Positions 6,815 to 15,300 of a stretch of 21,022 bases of DNA are shown here, piece after piece; within the stretch, counting starts at the first letter, position 1; each line of letters starts with the position of its first letter. The translations under genes were made by a program, and so were the position numbers. Location of the stretch: assembly GCA_036703315.1 (NCBI GenBank), contig DATNPH010000250.1, positions 1 to 21,022 of the forward strand, written 5' to 3'. The stretch comes from DATNPH01 sp036703315. GTDB lineage: Bacteria > Cyanobacteriota > Cyanobacteriia > Cyanobacteriales > Coleofasciculaceae. The notes beneath the pieces were generated by a model. It did no database searches. It saw only the letters and a list, made by a program, of their open reading frames with translations, and was not told the DNA's origin.

Positions 6815-8305
6815 ATGCAGTCTCAAAACAGAACGCCTTTATTAGAGGCTCTTCGAGCGGCTGCTCATTTTCCCCATGCTCCCTTTTATGCGCCGGGACA
6901 CAAACGGGGAAAGGGCATCCCTCAGCCGTTGATGGATTTGTTAGGGGCGCCTGTGTTTCTGGCTGACTTACCAGAATTGCCCAATTTGGATAACTTATTT
7001 GCCCCTGCAAGTGTGATCCAGGAGGCACAGGAATTAGCCGCCGCCGCCTTTGGAGCAGAGCAAACTTGGTTTCTAGTCAATGGCTCCACAGCTGGGATAA
7101 TTGCGGCAATTTTAGCCACCTGTGGTTCTGGTGACAAAATTATCCTGCCTCGGAATATCCATCAATCCGCGATCGCAGGTCTGATTCTTTCTGGCGCTGT
7201 GCCAGTCTTTATCAACCCGGAATACGACCCAACTACTGACCTTGCACACAGCATCACACCAACAGGGGTAGCCAAAGCTCTCAAGCAATATCCCGACGCT
7301 AAAGCCGTGATGATGGTCTACCCAACTTATCACGGTGTTTGTGGAGATATCACAGCGATCGCACAGCTGGTTCATCAACATAACATCCCTTTGCTAGTCG
7401 ATGAAGCCCACGGACCTCACTTTGCCTTCCATCCCGACTTACCGCCTTCAGCGTTATCTGCTGGTGCTGACTTGACAGTGCAATCTACCCATAAAGTTTT
7501 GGGTGCAATGACTCAGGCATCAATGCTACACATCCAAGGTAACCGGGTGGATCGAGAGCACTTAAGTAAAACCTTACAACTAGTGCAATCTACCAGCCCC
7601 AACTATTTACTACTTGCTTCTCTGGACGCTGCACGGCAACAAATGGCGCTGCACGGAGAACAATTAATGACCCAAACCCTACAGCTAGCAGATGATGCCC
7701 AACATAGAATTAGCCAAATTCCTAGCTTTTCTGTTTTAAAACTCGCAAAAGCCCCAGGCTTTCTTGCCCTTGACTCAACGCGGCTGACAGTAAAAGTCAT
7801 TGATTTAGGCTTAAGCGGCTATGAAGCCGATGAAATTTTCCATCAACAACTTGGCGTGACAGCCGAGTTACCGACCCTACAACATTTGACCTTTATTATC
7901 AGTTTGGGCAATACACAAGCAGATATTGAGCAGTTAGTGCAAGCTTTCACTACAATTACTCAAGAAAAGTACCGTCCTCAGACCGTAACACCTTTACAGG
8001 AGGTCTTCCAACGATGGCACTCTGAATTACTTTTTATTCATCCTTCCTCGTTTGTACTGCGTCCTTTACTCTCCCCTCGTGAAGCTTTCTTTGCTCGAAC
8101 AGAAACCCTGCCAGTAGATCAAACCCTAGACCGTATTAGTGCCGAGTTAGTCTGTCCCTACCCACCAGGTATTCCAGCCTTGATGCCTGGAGAAATGATT
8201 AACCCAGCAGCTATTGAATACCTACAACAAGTCCTTACGGTTGGGGGGAACCTCATCGGTTGTAGTGATCCCAGCTTTAAGACTTTAAAAGTTGTAAGTT
8301 GTTGA
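6815..8305 (+). CDS. Orn/Lys/Arg decarboxylase-family PLP enzyme
   Basis: 496 aa fold-type I PLP enzyme of the Orn/Lys/Arg decarboxylase family (PF01276, with the C-terminal PF03711 domain). The N-terminus carries FYAPGHKRGKG (about 24-34). VNGSTAGI (88-95) is the phosphate-binding region. VDEAHGPH (195-202) contains the PLP-ring aspartate Asp196. STHKVLGAMTQ contains Lys227, the expected Schiff-base lysine. The C-terminal LVCPYPPGIPALMPGE is typical of the short cyanobacterial/Gram-positive type, which lacks the N-terminal wing domain of the E. coli inducible enzymes. The likely reaction is decarboxylation of arginine or lysine for polyamine synthesis; the substrate cannot be read from sequence. 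It lies upstream of cbiT on the same strand, separated by 222 nt, so cotranscription is uncertain. Confidence 0.9.
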   Translation: MQSQNRTPLLEALRAAAHFPHAPFYAPGHKRGKGIPQPLMDLLGAPVFLADLPELPNLDNLFAPASVIQEAQELAAAAFGAEQTWFLVNGSTAGIIAAILATCGSGDKIILPRNIHQSAIAGLILSGAVPVFINPEYDPTTDLAHSITPTGVAKALKQYPDAKAVMMVYPTYHGVCGDITAIAQLVHQHNIPLLVDEAHGPHFAFHPDLPPSALSAGADLTVQSTHKVLGAMTQASMLHIQGNRVDREHLSKTLQLVQSTSPNYLLLASLDAARQQMALHGEQLMTQTLQLADDAQHRISQIPSFSVLKLAKAPGFLALDSTRLTVKVIDLGLSGYEADEIFHQQLGVTAELPTLQHLTFIISLGNTQADIEQLVQAFTTITQEKYRPQTVTPLQEVFQRWHSELLFIHPSSFVLRPLLSPREAFFARTETLPVDQTLDRISAELVCPYPPGIPALMPGEMINPAAIEYLQQVLTVGGNLIGCSDPSFKTLKVVSC

Positions 8306-8341
8306 AGATAGATTGTACAAATTACAGAAATCTTTAACAAC
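8298..8341 (+). terminator. Inverted repeat over the decarboxylase stop codon
   Basis: GTTGTTGAAGAT (8298-8309) pairs with ATCTTTAACAAC (8330-8341), with one G-T pair and a 20-nt loop. The stem includes the stop codon. There is no T tract, so a rho-independent terminator is only a weak call. Confidence 0.3.
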
Positions 8342-8527
8342 TCACAGTGGCTACTCAAAACTCTCAGACAAGGCGTAGTCTAATTTAGGAAAACGTCTTA
8401 CCCTAGCCAAGAATTGTAGATCTTGGATTTTAGTAAAAATTGGGTTTCATGCCCCTGCCCTTCTTAAGGAATGCAAATTTCTCTTCGCCACTTATCACTC
8501 ACCACTTCCCTATTTTCAAACTAGCCA

Positions 8528-9130
8528 ATGTATTCTCCACTCTGGCCTTATGTCACGCCGGGTATCCCGGATGATTTATTTGAGCAGTTACCTGGTATTC
8601 CTCTAAGTCAGAGAGAGATACGGTTGCTGTTGATTTCTGCCCTAAGACTGCAAGCTGACTCCTTGTTGTGGGATATCGGCGCGGGTACCGGTACCATTTC
8701 GGTAGAAACGGGGTTACTCTGTCCAAAAGGTCAAATTATTGCGGTAGAACGGGATGAAGACGTGGCGAACCTGATTCGGCGCAACTGCGATCGCTTTGGC
8801 GTTCACAACGTCCAAGTCGTTGAAGGAAGTGCCCCAGCGTGTCTCGAAGCTTTACCCCAGCCACCACAGCGAGTCTGTATTGAGGGAGGACGGCAGATTA
8901 AGGAGATACTCAAGGAAGTGTGGCGATACTTACAACCTCAAGGACGAGTCGTTGCTACGGCGGCTAGTCTGGAGAGCCTCTATGCCCTCTCAGAAGGCTT
9001 CGCTGAGTTACATGCCCGCAATATAGAGGTAGTCCAATCAGCTGTCAATCGCCTCGAAACGCGAGGCACTCATCAAATCCTTGCAGCTGTTGATCCCATT
9101 TTTATTATTAGCGGTGAAAAGTTTGAATAA
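8528..9130 (+). CDS. cbiT: Precorrin-6B C15 methyltransferase (decarboxylating) CbiT
   Basis: 200 aa Rossmann-fold SAM methyltransferase of cobalamin biosynthesis. CbiT methylates C15 and decarboxylates the C12 acetate of (cobalt-)precorrin-6B; in many organisms it is fused to CbiE as CobL. The N-terminal GIPDDLFEQLPGIPLSQREIR is typical of CbiT. The SAM-binding loop is DIGAGTGTISVE (49-60). The acidic residue at the end of strand 2 is Glu74 (IAVERDED). RVCIEGGRQIKEIL follows, where most relatives have an FIGG-like segment. There is no CbiE domain, so the C5 step must be encoded elsewhere. The length fits stand-alone CbiT. It lies between the PLP enzyme and cdsA, all plus strand, and no cobalamin riboswitch was recognised upstream. 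Confidence 0.92.
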   Translation: MYSPLWPYVTPGIPDDLFEQLPGIPLSQREIRLLLISALRLQADSLLWDIGAGTGTISVETGLLCPKGQIIAVERDEDVANLIRRNCDRFGVHNVQVVEGSAPACLEALPQPPQRVCIEGGRQIKEILKEVWRYLQPQGRVVATAASLESLYALSEGFAELHARNIEVVQSAVNRLETRGTHQILAAVDPIFIISGEKFE

Positions 9131-9303
9131 ACTACCCTGCCCTAATCCCTAGCAGACGTTGAGGACGGAGTATCCAGCAGATTTTTCTGATGAACAAATT
9201 TAGCAGACAATAATCAAGCAGTAGTTATTCAGCGACCTAGCAAGATGGATTGCGGTTTTTCCTGGATTCGTTAAAGTAGTCGAAAGTGATTGCTTTATGT
9301 TTA

Positions 9304-9375
9304 TGAGAGGAGAGTAAGAATCTCCTTGTTTCACCCTAGCTCTCTCATCGAGACAGTTTGACCCAACTGTCTTTT
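9304..9375 (+). promoter_or_regulatory. cdsA: Hairpin-rich leader with terminator-like stem before cdsA
   Basis: The 70 bases before cdsA contain GGAGA/TCTCC (9309-9313 with 9321-9325) and a wider ATGAGAG/CTCTCAT pairing that would compete with it. They also contain AGACAGTT (9351-9358) paired with AACTGTCT (9365-9372) over a 6-nt loop, ending in a run of T (9372-9375) 16 nt before the ATG. It looks like an intrinsic terminator or attenuator placed just ahead of the coding sequence, or a terminator for cbiT. Function is inferred from structure only. Confidence 0.4.
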
Positions 9376-9391
9376 ACAACAAAAGTGTCCT

Positions 9392-10294
9392 ATGCCCTGG
9401 TCCCGAATTTTTAGTGGAATTGTTGCGATCGCCCTTGCTTTGGGGATGATCATTGTAGGGGGATGGTATTTTACCCTAGGCTTCTGCGTCATCGTTTATC
9501 TGGGTCTATTGGAATATTTTCAACTGGTTCAGGCAAAGGGGATTGCACCAGCGGCTAAAATTACCATCGTCGTTAGTCTGCTGTTGCTGATTACGGCTGG
9601 CATTTCACCAACCTTGACAGATGCTCTGTTTCCCTTGGCAGGAACCTTTATCTGTTTCTACCTGCTATTCCAGCCCAAGATGGCGACAATTGCTGATCTT
9701 GCTGCCTCCATATTAGGGTTACTTTATGGTGGTTATCTACCTAGCTACTGGGTACGACTACGAGTCGGATGGACGCAGATTTCATCAGTGCCCCTTGATG
9801 CCAGAGCTTCTGCTAGCCACCTACCTTTAAATGGATACTGGCCCAACTCTTGGGATTTGAATGCCCTGCCTGAAAATTTGACCGTAACCTTGCTAGGCTT
9901 TGCCTGCATTTGGGCGGCAGATATTGGTGCTTACTTTTTCGGCAAATACTTTGGTCGCACCCGCCTTTCGAGTATTAGCCCCAAAAAGACTGTTGAAGGG
10001 GCAGTCTTCGGTCTTATCGGTAGTATTGCTGTAGCAACAGCTGGGGCTTGGTATCTACACTGGCCCAGTTGGCAGCTTAGTGGCATTATTTTAGGAACGC
10101 TAGTTGGTATTGCTAGTCTTCTTGGAGACTTAACTGAGTCGCTGATGAAACGAGATGCTGGTGTGAAGGATTCCGGACAATTAATTCCAGGACATGGTGG
10201 GATTTTAGACCGGACAGATAGCTATGTTTTCACTGCCCCGTTGGTTTACTATTTCGTCACTCTTTTATTGCCTCTATTACCATCCTTTTTGTAG
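9392..10294 (+). CDS. cdsA: Phosphatidate cytidylyltransferase (CDP-diglyceride synthase)
   Basis: 300 aa integral membrane enzyme that makes CDP-diacylglycerol from CTP and phosphatidic acid, the branch point to phosphatidylglycerol in cyanobacteria. Around eight hydrophobic segments span the chain, the first two at roughly 7-45. The C-terminal family signature is intact: SLMKRDAGVKDSG, then PGHGGILDRTDS (about 250-277), with the conserved aspartates that bind metal and CTP. ADIGAYFFGKYFGRT and SPKKTVEG upstream are also family hallmarks. The length is normal. It follows cbiT on the same strand after 261 nt, with its own hairpin leader. Confidence 0.95.
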   Translation: MPWSRIFSGIVAIALALGMIIVGGWYFTLGFCVIVYLGLLEYFQLVQAKGIAPAAKITIVVSLLLLITAGISPTLTDALFPLAGTFICFYLLFQPKMATIADLAASILGLLYGGYLPSYWVRLRVGWTQISSVPLDARASASHLPLNGYWPNSWDLNALPENLTVTLLGFACIWAADIGAYFFGKYFGRTRLSSISPKKTVEGAVFGLIGSIAVATAGAWYLHWPSWQLSGIILGTLVGIASLLGDLTESLMKRDAGVKDSGQLIPGHGGILDRTDSYVFTAPLVYYFVTLLLPLLPSFL

Positions 10295-10468
10295 GTTAGC
10301 CACGGGTAGTAAGCAATTCAAAATTCAGAAATCGAAATACAATAACCTAATGGTGTTGACAGTTTAAATAACGGCTATAAGTTACCTTATCGGCGCAACA
10401 GCTTAAACGATAGGGATGAGTGACAACTTATGCAGCTCTGCCTCCTTACAAACTAACTACCACAGTCG

Positions 10469-11386
10469 ATGGACAAAACGCTTCGATCACTCCTACCGAC
10501 GCGCCGAGTGAACCAGAAAAAACGGTTTGACGTTGTGAGGAATAGACGCTTTGATGTTGTGAGAAAAGGACTAACGCACTCCCGTTGGCGCGACCCTTAC
10601 CATTGGCTACTCACGCTTGAGTGGCCTAGGTTCTTTGCCGTAACAGTAATTTCCTATGTAGCCACTAACGCCCTGTTTGCCCTTTTGTACTTGGCACAAG
10701 GAAATTCCCTTAAGAACGCCCGCCCTGGCTCCTTCTGGGACGCTTTTTCCTTCAGCATTCAGACGATGGCTACTATCGGTTACGGGGCAATCTACCCACA
10801 AACCGACTATGCAAACCTACTGGTTTCAATCGAAGCGTTGGTAGGTTTGTTGGGAGTAGCAATGGGTACAGGACTAATGTTTGCCCGCTTCTCCCGCCCC
10901 ACAGCAAGAGTCCTTTTCAGTCACGTAGCCGTCATTGCTCCTCATAACGGTTTACCCACCCTGATGTTACGGGTAGCCAACGAGCGCCGTAACCAGATTC
11001 TTGAAGCCCAAATCGGGTTAAGCTTACTGCGCGATGAAGTCACGCTGGAAGGTGAATTCATCCGTCGATTCTACGACCTAAAACTGCTTCGTAGCCAAAC
11101 ACGCATCTTTTCGCTGAGTTGGATGGTGATGCATGTGATTGATGAAAGCAGCCCTTTGTATGGGGCAACGCCAGAGTCATTAGATGAGGCGGAAACAGAT
11201 ATTGTAGTTACGCTAACTGGTATTGATGACACAGTTTCACAAACTGTTCACGCTCGTCATTACTACATAACAGAGGAAATTCTGTGGAACATGCGTTTCG
11301 TTGATATTTTCTCTAAAAAACCGGATGGACGACGTATGTTAGATTTTACCCGCTTTCATGATGTCACACCTGTATCAAGCATTTAG
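10469..11386 (+). CDS. KirBac-type inward rectifier potassium channel
   Basis: 305 aa. An N-terminal cytoplasmic slide-helix region includes DPYHWLLTLEWPRFF (about 42-56). TM1 follows at about 55-76, then a pore helix (88-101) with the K+ selectivity filter TIGYG (102-106), and TM2 at about 114-138 ending in FARFSRP (138-144), as in KirBac proteins. The rest (145-305) is the Kir cytoplasmic immunoglobulin-like domain (LMLRVANERRNQILEAQIGLSLL; DESSPLYGATPESL; HARHYYITEEILW). It should form a tetrameric K+ channel in the plasma membrane. The N-terminus has a short tandem duplication, RFDVVR at 19-24 and 27-32, outside the fold. It converges with the next gene, overlapping by 4 nt. Confidence 0.93.
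   Translation: MDKTLRSLLPTRRVNQKKRFDVVRNRRFDVVRKGLTHSRWRDPYHWLLTLEWPRFFAVTVISYVATNALFALLYLAQGNSLKNARPGSFWDAFSFSIQTMATIGYGAIYPQTDYANLLVSIEALVGLLGVAMGTGLMFARFSRPTARVLFSHVAVIAPHNGLPTLMLRVANERRNQILEAQIGLSLLRDEVTLEGEFIRRFYDLKLLRSQTRIFSLSWMVMHVIDESSPLYGATPESLDEAETDIVVTLTGIDDTVSQTVHARHYYITEEILWNMRFVDIFSKKPDGRRMLDFTRFHDVTPVSSI
10523..10570 (+). repeat. 24-nt tandem duplication in the Kir channel N-terminus
   Basis: Two adjacent 24-nt units differ at a few bases and each encodes an RFDVVR hexapeptide. The duplication is in frame, in the disordered cytoplasmic N-terminus before the slide helix. Confidence 0.6.
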
Positions 11387-12021
11387 TGACTTGGTGTAAA
11401 ATCTCCCCTGAGATAACCTGCGGCGATGCAATCTTCAATAATTTGCTCAACCAGCGGCCAAAGAGCAGGTGCGCCCTCTTTGACGGGAGCTATCCGTTGC
11501 ATAGCCTGGTTCTTGGTAATGCCATGAACCACCCAAGTTCCTCCCTGATTCTGCTGATTGTGTAGCAGAGGCTGTATGCGGTCTAAGGCTACGGCAAATC
11601 GAGCGGTAGCTGTTTCAAATGCCTCAAATTCTTCCCAGATGCCTCGTAACTCTCCGCCTTGGTCTGCTGGTAGCATGCCAAAGAGTCGGGTAGCTGCTTT
11701 TTCTTCTCTTGCTGCCTTATCCTGGTGACTTTGTAAGTCGTAGCAGAAGGTATCCCCAGCATCGATTTCGACTAAATCGTGAATGAGTAACATTTTGATT
11801 GCCCGCAGTAAGTCAACATTGGGCGGTGCGTACTCAACTAGGGCAAGCGCCATTATCGCCAAATGCCAGGAGTGCTCGGCACTGTTTTCCTGGCGGGAAT
11901 TATCAGTCAATCGGGTTTGGCGGAGGATTCCTTTGAGTTTGTCGATTTCGATGATGAACTGAATCTGTTGAGTGAGTCGGCTGTGCATGTTCTTGAACTT
12001 TTCGCTTTTCTCTTGCGGCAT
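11383..12021 (-). CDS. HD-domain phosphohydrolase (YfbR/HDDC2-like)
   Basis: 212 aa HD-domain protein. Metal ligands are visible in order: His50 (AEHSWHLA), His81-Asp82 with Glu86 and Asp90 (HDLVEIDAGD), and Asp147 (ALDRIQP). This arrangement matches 5'-deoxynucleotidases of the YfbR/HDDC2 group, which dephosphorylate dNMPs. The substrate here is inferred. A start at Met12 (MHSRLTQQ) is a plausible alternative, since the first 11 residues are charged and unlikely to be conserved. The 3' end overlaps the kir stop by 4 nt on the opposite strand. Confidence 0.88.
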   Translation of the reverse strand: MPQEKSEKFKNMHSRLTQQIQFIIEIDKLKGILRQTRLTDNSRQENSAEHSWHLAIMALALVEYAPPNVDLLRAIKMLLIHDLVEIDAGDTFCYDLQSHQDKAAREEKAATRLFGMLPADQGGELRGIWEEFEAFETATARFAVALDRIQPLLHNQQNQGGTWVVHGITKNQAMQRIAPVKEGAPALWPLVEQIIEDCIAAGYLRGDFTPSH

Positions 12022-12302
12022 TGCAAGTTCATCTTAAACCCACATTCCGCACCCTGAAGTGTCACACTACTTGCGAGTGGGAATAGGGAATGAGGAATGG
12101 GAAGATTATTCTACATAGTTTATGCCTAATTAATTACCAATTACCAATTCCCTTTAAAGTGATTGTGCCAAATGTCGGCTTAAAACTATCTGATGTATGT
12201 AGCATGAGTTGCAGGAGGCGATCGCTCTTCTTCATCTGATATTATTTATTGGCTCTCTAGCTATCACGTCCTTCGGCAATCAGGCTTAAGGAGTCTTATT
12301 TT
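12022..12302. other. Intergenic with degenerate short repeats
   Basis: No gene was seen. 12077-12104 holds degenerate GGGAATA/GGGAATG-type repeats, 12127-12150 contains repeated AATTACC, and a HIP1 octamer lies near 12218. No clear terminator for the HD gene or the NRPS was identified. Confidence 0.4.
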
Positions 12303-15300
12303 TTACTTTTGCCTTTTGATCTCAATACATGCCTTTAACTGTTCGGACAGAACCTGAACATGGGGTTTTCTAAGCATCGTTAGGTGATTGCCACCAACCC
12401 AATGAACGTCTACTTTTTCCTCAGCTAGTTTACTCCAGCCTAGAGTTAAGTCTTGATGAGCAATACTCGACTGAGAGCTTGTTCTTAAAAGAGTTATTGA
12501 GTTCGGGTAGACCTGCGGAACGTAGTTGAGAGCGGCTTTGCTATTAGCTTGGTAGATACGAAGTATTGGGCGAATTTTTAGTTCGTTCAATAACTGTTGT
12601 CTAGACTCCTGAGGAATAACATTTGCAATAACCGCTTCGCCCAAAATGGAGTGCCAGAACTCATTGGTTAGGAGCGATCGAAGAAGTTTATTGAAAGTAG
12701 GAAAACGAGAAGTAAAATTGTTACTTTTGTGTTTGTTAGGAGCGGTTACTAAATAAAAATAATCGAGGAAAAACGACCAGATATATCGCGTTACTGTAGT
12801 CAGAAGAAATTTAAATCCATCACCAAAAGAAGGTATGTTGCCAGAGACGGGTGCGAGAGTATCAAGTATAGCGAGTAGAGCTACCTGATGCCCCGACGAA
12901 AGCAGTTGTTGAGCCATTTCAAAAGCAACCAACCCTCCGAAAGACCAGCCACCCAGAAAGTAAGGGCCTTCCGGCTGAACCTTACGCAGCGCCTCAATGT
13001 AGTGAGCCGCCATATCCTCGATGCGCGTGAATGGGGGGTGTTCTCCGTCCAGTCCTAAGGGTTGCAGTCCGTAAAAGGGTTGGTCATACCCCAGACAATA
13101 TGCCAATTGGTAATAAGGGAAGATCACACCGAAGATTGGATGGACACAGAAAAACGGTGGTTTTGAACCAGCAGGCTGAATGGGAACTAAGGGTGACCAG
13201 GGTATAGAATCTGCTTGTTGTCCTAGAATACTCGCTAGACCCTCAACTGTTGGATTTAAGAAGAGGGCAGATAGTGGCAGATCTTGCTTCAATTGCTTGT
13301 CAATTTGAGCTATGAGATGCACAGCTAGTAATGAATCGCCTCCTGACTCGAAGAAGTTGTCGCGAATTCCTACGCGATCGCACTTAAGAACCTCAGCCCA
13401 GATTTTTGCGATCGCTTCCTCGGTTGGGGTACGGGGAGCGATAAAATCTTCTGCTAATTCGGTCTTATCTGTACTAAGCGCTTTTAGGGCGCGACGGTCT
13501 ACTTTACCATTAGGCAAGAGCTGTAAAGTCTCCAGCATTACAAAGGCTGAAGGTATCATGTACTCTGGCAACTTTGCTTTTAGAAAGTGGCGCAGGTCAT
13601 TCGATTTTAGATTTTGGATTTTGGATTTTGGATTTGTAGAGGCGGGTTTATCTGCACTTTCACACGTTCCAGTGGCATCCTGGTTAAATCCGCTCCTACT
13701 GTTAGGGACAACAAAAGCTACCAGGCGCTTGTTACCAGATACGTCTTTTGCAATCGCGATCGCTTCTCTTACTGCCGGATGCTGATTCAGCAGCGCCTCA
13801 ATCTCTCCCAGCTCAATGCGGAAGCCGCGAATTTTTACCTGTTCATCGATGCGACCTAAAAATTCGATGTTGCAGTCAGGTCGATAATGAGCTAAATCAC
13901 CCGTCTTGTAAAGACGCGCTCCCTGTTTATCGCTAAAAGGATTAGGAATAAATGCAAAAGTAGTTAACTCAGGCTGGTTGAGGTAACCTCGTGCTAGTCC
14001 ATCACCACCGATGTACAACTCTCCCGGAACACCGATAGGTACAGGTCGTAGATGGGAATCGAGTATATAAACTTGTGTATTAGCAATAGGGCGACCGATA
14101 GATGGCTTCTCGCTATTATCACTAAGTTCCGCTACGGTAGACCAGACAGTTGCTTCAGTTGGCCCGTAGGCGTTGAAGAACCGACGACCCGAAGCCCAGC
14201 GTCTTACGATATGGGTGGAACAGGCTTCTCCGGCAGAGATGATTGTCCGCAGTGCCGGAAGTTCTTGTGCAGGTAGAACCGCTAATACAGATGGCGGGAG
14301 CGTAACGTGGGTAATTGCATTGTTGCGCAGCAGTTGGAGCAGGGCTGAGCCTGGCAGGAGGGATTCTTTTCTAGCTAAGTAGAGTGTTGCTCCGGTTCGC
14401 AGCGCCATGACAATCTCAAAAATTGAGGCATCAAAGCTCAGGGAGGCGAATTGCAGGATGCGGTCAGTTGGCTGTAAGTTGAAAGTCTGAATCTGAGCCT
14501 GGGATAAGTTGCACAACCCTTGATGTTCTACTAGGACACCTTTGGGCTTTCCTGTTGAGCCAGAAGTGTAGATGACATAAGCCAGGTTGTTAGGTGTGAC
14601 GCGGCTGGTTGGGTTTTCTTGGCTGTGTTGGGCACTAGGCGTAGCCATACCGTAGGCATTCGCATCTGAGTCACAATACTGTTCGGATAAGGAAGACCTA
14701 ACCCCCCCAGCCCTCCTCACTAAAGCTCCGGTTCCCTGCAAGGGAAGGGGGGAGTCAGGCTCCCCTCTCCTCGTAGGAGAGGGGTAGGGGGAGAGGTTAA
14801 CCGAGTGTTGCTCTAAGTCCTCGTCCACGCAAACTACAGTCAACCCATGCTGGGACTCCCCCCAACCTTCCTTCAAAAGGGAAGCTAGAGCGGAATGAGT
14901 TAGCAAGATGGATACTTGAGCATCCTCCAGCATGAAATTAAGACGCTCTTGAGGATAGGTGGGATCTAAAGGCACATAAGCTCCACCTGCTTTGAAGATG
15001 CCCAACAATCCCACTATCATTTCCACAGAACGCTCCAGGCAGATGCCGACCAGAACTTCTGGACTTACCCCTAGTTTTTGCAAGTAATGTGCGAGTTGGT
15101 TGCTGCGGTTGTTCAGTTCTCGGTAGGTTAGTTGTTCGTCTTCAAAGACTACTGCGATCGCATCAGGACTCCGCTCTACTTGCTCTTCAAATAACTGATG
15201 AAAGCACTGCTCGATTTTGGATTTTGGATTTTGGATTTTGGATTGATTTTCGTTAAACTCCACTAGCAGTTTATGCCGTTCGCTTTGTGTTAAAAGCGGT

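Noticed and set aside
13312..13785. 157-aa plus-strand ORF opposite the NRPS
   Set aside because: Antisense shadow that includes translated repeat DNA and lacks any domain.
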